Positions 6,751 to 7,228 of a stretch of DNA of 7,228 nucleotides are shown here, piece after piece. The DNA lies in contig DAOWAH010000076.1 of NCBI GenBank assembly GCA_030634675.1, positions 1-7,228 on the forward strand, read 5' to 3'. The stretch's first letter is position 1, and the number at the start of each line of letters is the position of its first letter. Source of the DNA: Fidelibacterota bacterium. Lineage in GTDB: Bacteria > Marinisomatota > Marinisomatia > Marinisomatales > TCS56. A program made the translations under genes and the position numbers. The notes below the pieces were generated by a model that saw only the letters and a program-made list of their open reading frames with translations, was not told the origin of the DNA and ran no database searches.

Positions 6751-7228
6751 TACGCTTCTCCCAATTTTTTAATGCCCAGGAACAGGGTGAGATTACTTTT
6801 CAGATCATGGATGTTTTCAGCTATTACGACCAACCCATATAGTTCGGCACAAAACCGGGGTGCGATTACACCAGCCGTTTTAGGAATTTTACCCTCCTTC
6901 AGTCGCCGAGCCGCTTCTGCCGTATCATCCTGTTCAATCAGGGGACGGGTCCAGAAATGTTCCGCCAGATAGTTGCGGCATTGGCGCAAGGCCTGCTGAT
7001 GAGAGTGAATCTCGGTAATATCGCCTAAAAATACTCCTCGCCGAACAAGCAGACTTTGGGAGATGGCCACATAAAACATTTCGACAATTTCACAACGGTA
7101 GTGGGCTAAAGCTTCCACACTTTCGATAACCACACCACCTTGGGCGTTTTCCATGGCGAAGATTCCATAATCAACCTGGCCGGACTCAACTGCCCCTATT
7201 ACATTTTCCGACGTGATTAAATATTCCA
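6750..7228 (-). CDS. pheA: prephenate dehydratase-like protein lacking an ACT domain (partial, 5' end outside window)
   Basis: Prephenate dehydratases convert prephenate to phenylpyruvate (or arogenate to Phe). The last 158 codons are visible; the frame is open to the window edge, so the true start lies beyond 7228 and the in-frame ATG at 7154 is internal. Family blocks run collinearly: SENVIGAVESGQVDYGIFAM, EN followed by AQGG, the IHSHQQALRQCRNYL block, DDTAEAAR, then AELYGLVVIAENIHD and NLTLF. The Asn after Glu, the Gln of RQC and the Thr of TLF match residues reported as essential in E. coli PheA. However, the signature TRF is TLF, the usual PIENS reads AMENA, SHP reads SHQ, and the His before the LL strand is Gln. 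The protein stops ten residues after this motif, so the ACT domain that binds Phe is absent. TAA overlaps the tyrA ATG. A divergent dehydratase is most likely; a prephenate decarboxylase-like or arogenate-specific enzyme is possible. Confidence 0.85.
   Translation of the reverse strand, partial: EYLITSENVIGAVESGQVDYGIFAMENAQGGVVIESVEALAHYRCEIVEMFYVAISQSLLVRRGVFLGDITEIHSHQQALRQCRNYLAEHFWTRPLIEQDDTAEAARRLKEGKIPKTAGVIAPRFCAELYGLVVIAENIHDLKSNLTLFLGIKKLGEA
6758..6762 (-). promoter_or_regulatory. Shine-Dalgarno site of tyrA
   Basis: GGGAG on the minus strand lies 7 nt before the first of two tandem ATG codons and within the last codons of the dehydratase-like gene. The spacing favours the ATG at 6750 over the one at 6747. 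Confidence 0.65.

Larger units (their letters stand above)
1..7228 (-). other. aromatic amino acid biosynthesis operon (pheA-like, tyrA, aroF, aroA, aroE, aroC, aroK, aroB, aroQ)
   Basis: Nine co-directional genes are joined by overlaps or gaps of at most 12 nt. Junctions in transcription order: TAATG (1-nt overlap), 1-nt gap, 4-nt gap (or 41-nt overlap if the GTG start is used), ATGA, ATGA, 12-nt gap, 20-nt overlap, ATGA. No internal promoter or terminator can be placed. A single transcript is therefore inferred, with both ends outside the window. Together the genes cover steps 1 to 7 to chorismate plus two branch enzymes; chorismate mutase and transaminase must be elsewhere. Confidence 0.9.

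Noticed and set aside
6750..7154. Treating the dehydratase-like gene as complete from the ATG at 7154
   Set aside because: The frame stays open to the window edge and the residues upstream of that Met (including SENVIGAVESG and DYGIFA) match the prephenate dehydratase family, so the Met is internal.
1..7228. Alternative genetic code (TGA recoded, as in some candidate phyla)
   Set aside because: TGA ends tyrA, the DAHP synthase, aroA, aroE and aroB at the family-expected C-termini, and TAA and TAG are used too.
1..7228. Promoters, riboswitch or T-box leader, terminators, tRNAs, CRISPR or mobile elements
   Set aside because: All nine genes are contiguous with gaps of at most 12 nt; no inverted repeat with a T-run, tRNA-like fold, direct-repeat array or transposase segment was seen. 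A leader element, if any, would lie upstream of 7228.

Overview
The whole window is one tightly packed bacterial operon for aromatic amino acid synthesis. All nine genes lie on the minus strand, so transcription runs from high to low coordinates. In that order they are: a prephenate dehydratase-like gene (5' end outside the window), tyrA, a type I-beta DAHP synthase, aroA, aroE, aroC, aroK, aroB and aroQ (only its first 37 codons are inside). All seven steps from PEP plus erythrose 4-phosphate to chorismate are encoded, together with dehydrogenase and dehydratase genes of the Tyr and Phe branches. Chorismate mutase and an aminotransferase are not visible.

Layout: positions 7228-6022 hold the two branch genes. 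Positions 6020-4992 hold the pathway entry enzyme. Positions 4987-1723 hold steps 6, 4 and 7 (aroA, aroE, aroC). Positions 1710-1 hold steps 5, 2 and 3 (aroK, aroB, aroQ). Every junction is an overlap of 1 to 20 nt or a gap of 1 to 12 nt. No non-coding stretch exceeds about 12 bases. I see no promoter, terminator, RNA gene, repeat array or mobile element; the promoter should lie upstream of position 7228 and the terminator downstream of position 1.

Organism: a bacterium using the standard genetic code, since TAA, TAG and TGA all end genes here. Base composition is moderate. The DAHP synthase aligns with the Thermotoga maritima enzyme with the same numbering of key residues, and the gene order resembles the Thermotoga aro cluster as I remember it. 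The TyrA instead resembles the plant arogenate dehydrogenase type. The dense packing would suit a streamlined or candidate-phylum bacterium, but I cannot fix the phylum from this sequence.

The core enzymes are ordinary and intact. The points of interest are at the regulated and branch steps. The dehydratase-like protein has no ACT domain and has several altered family motifs (TRF is TLF). TyrA has no ACT domain and carries an Asp at the position linked to arogenate specificity. The DAHP synthase keeps its regulatory N-terminal domain, but has a Glu-to-Asp change at a metal ligand and a Ser-to-Val change at the effector site. Together these suggest that feedback control sits on the entry enzyme and that an arogenate route is possible. 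I found no wholly new system here.
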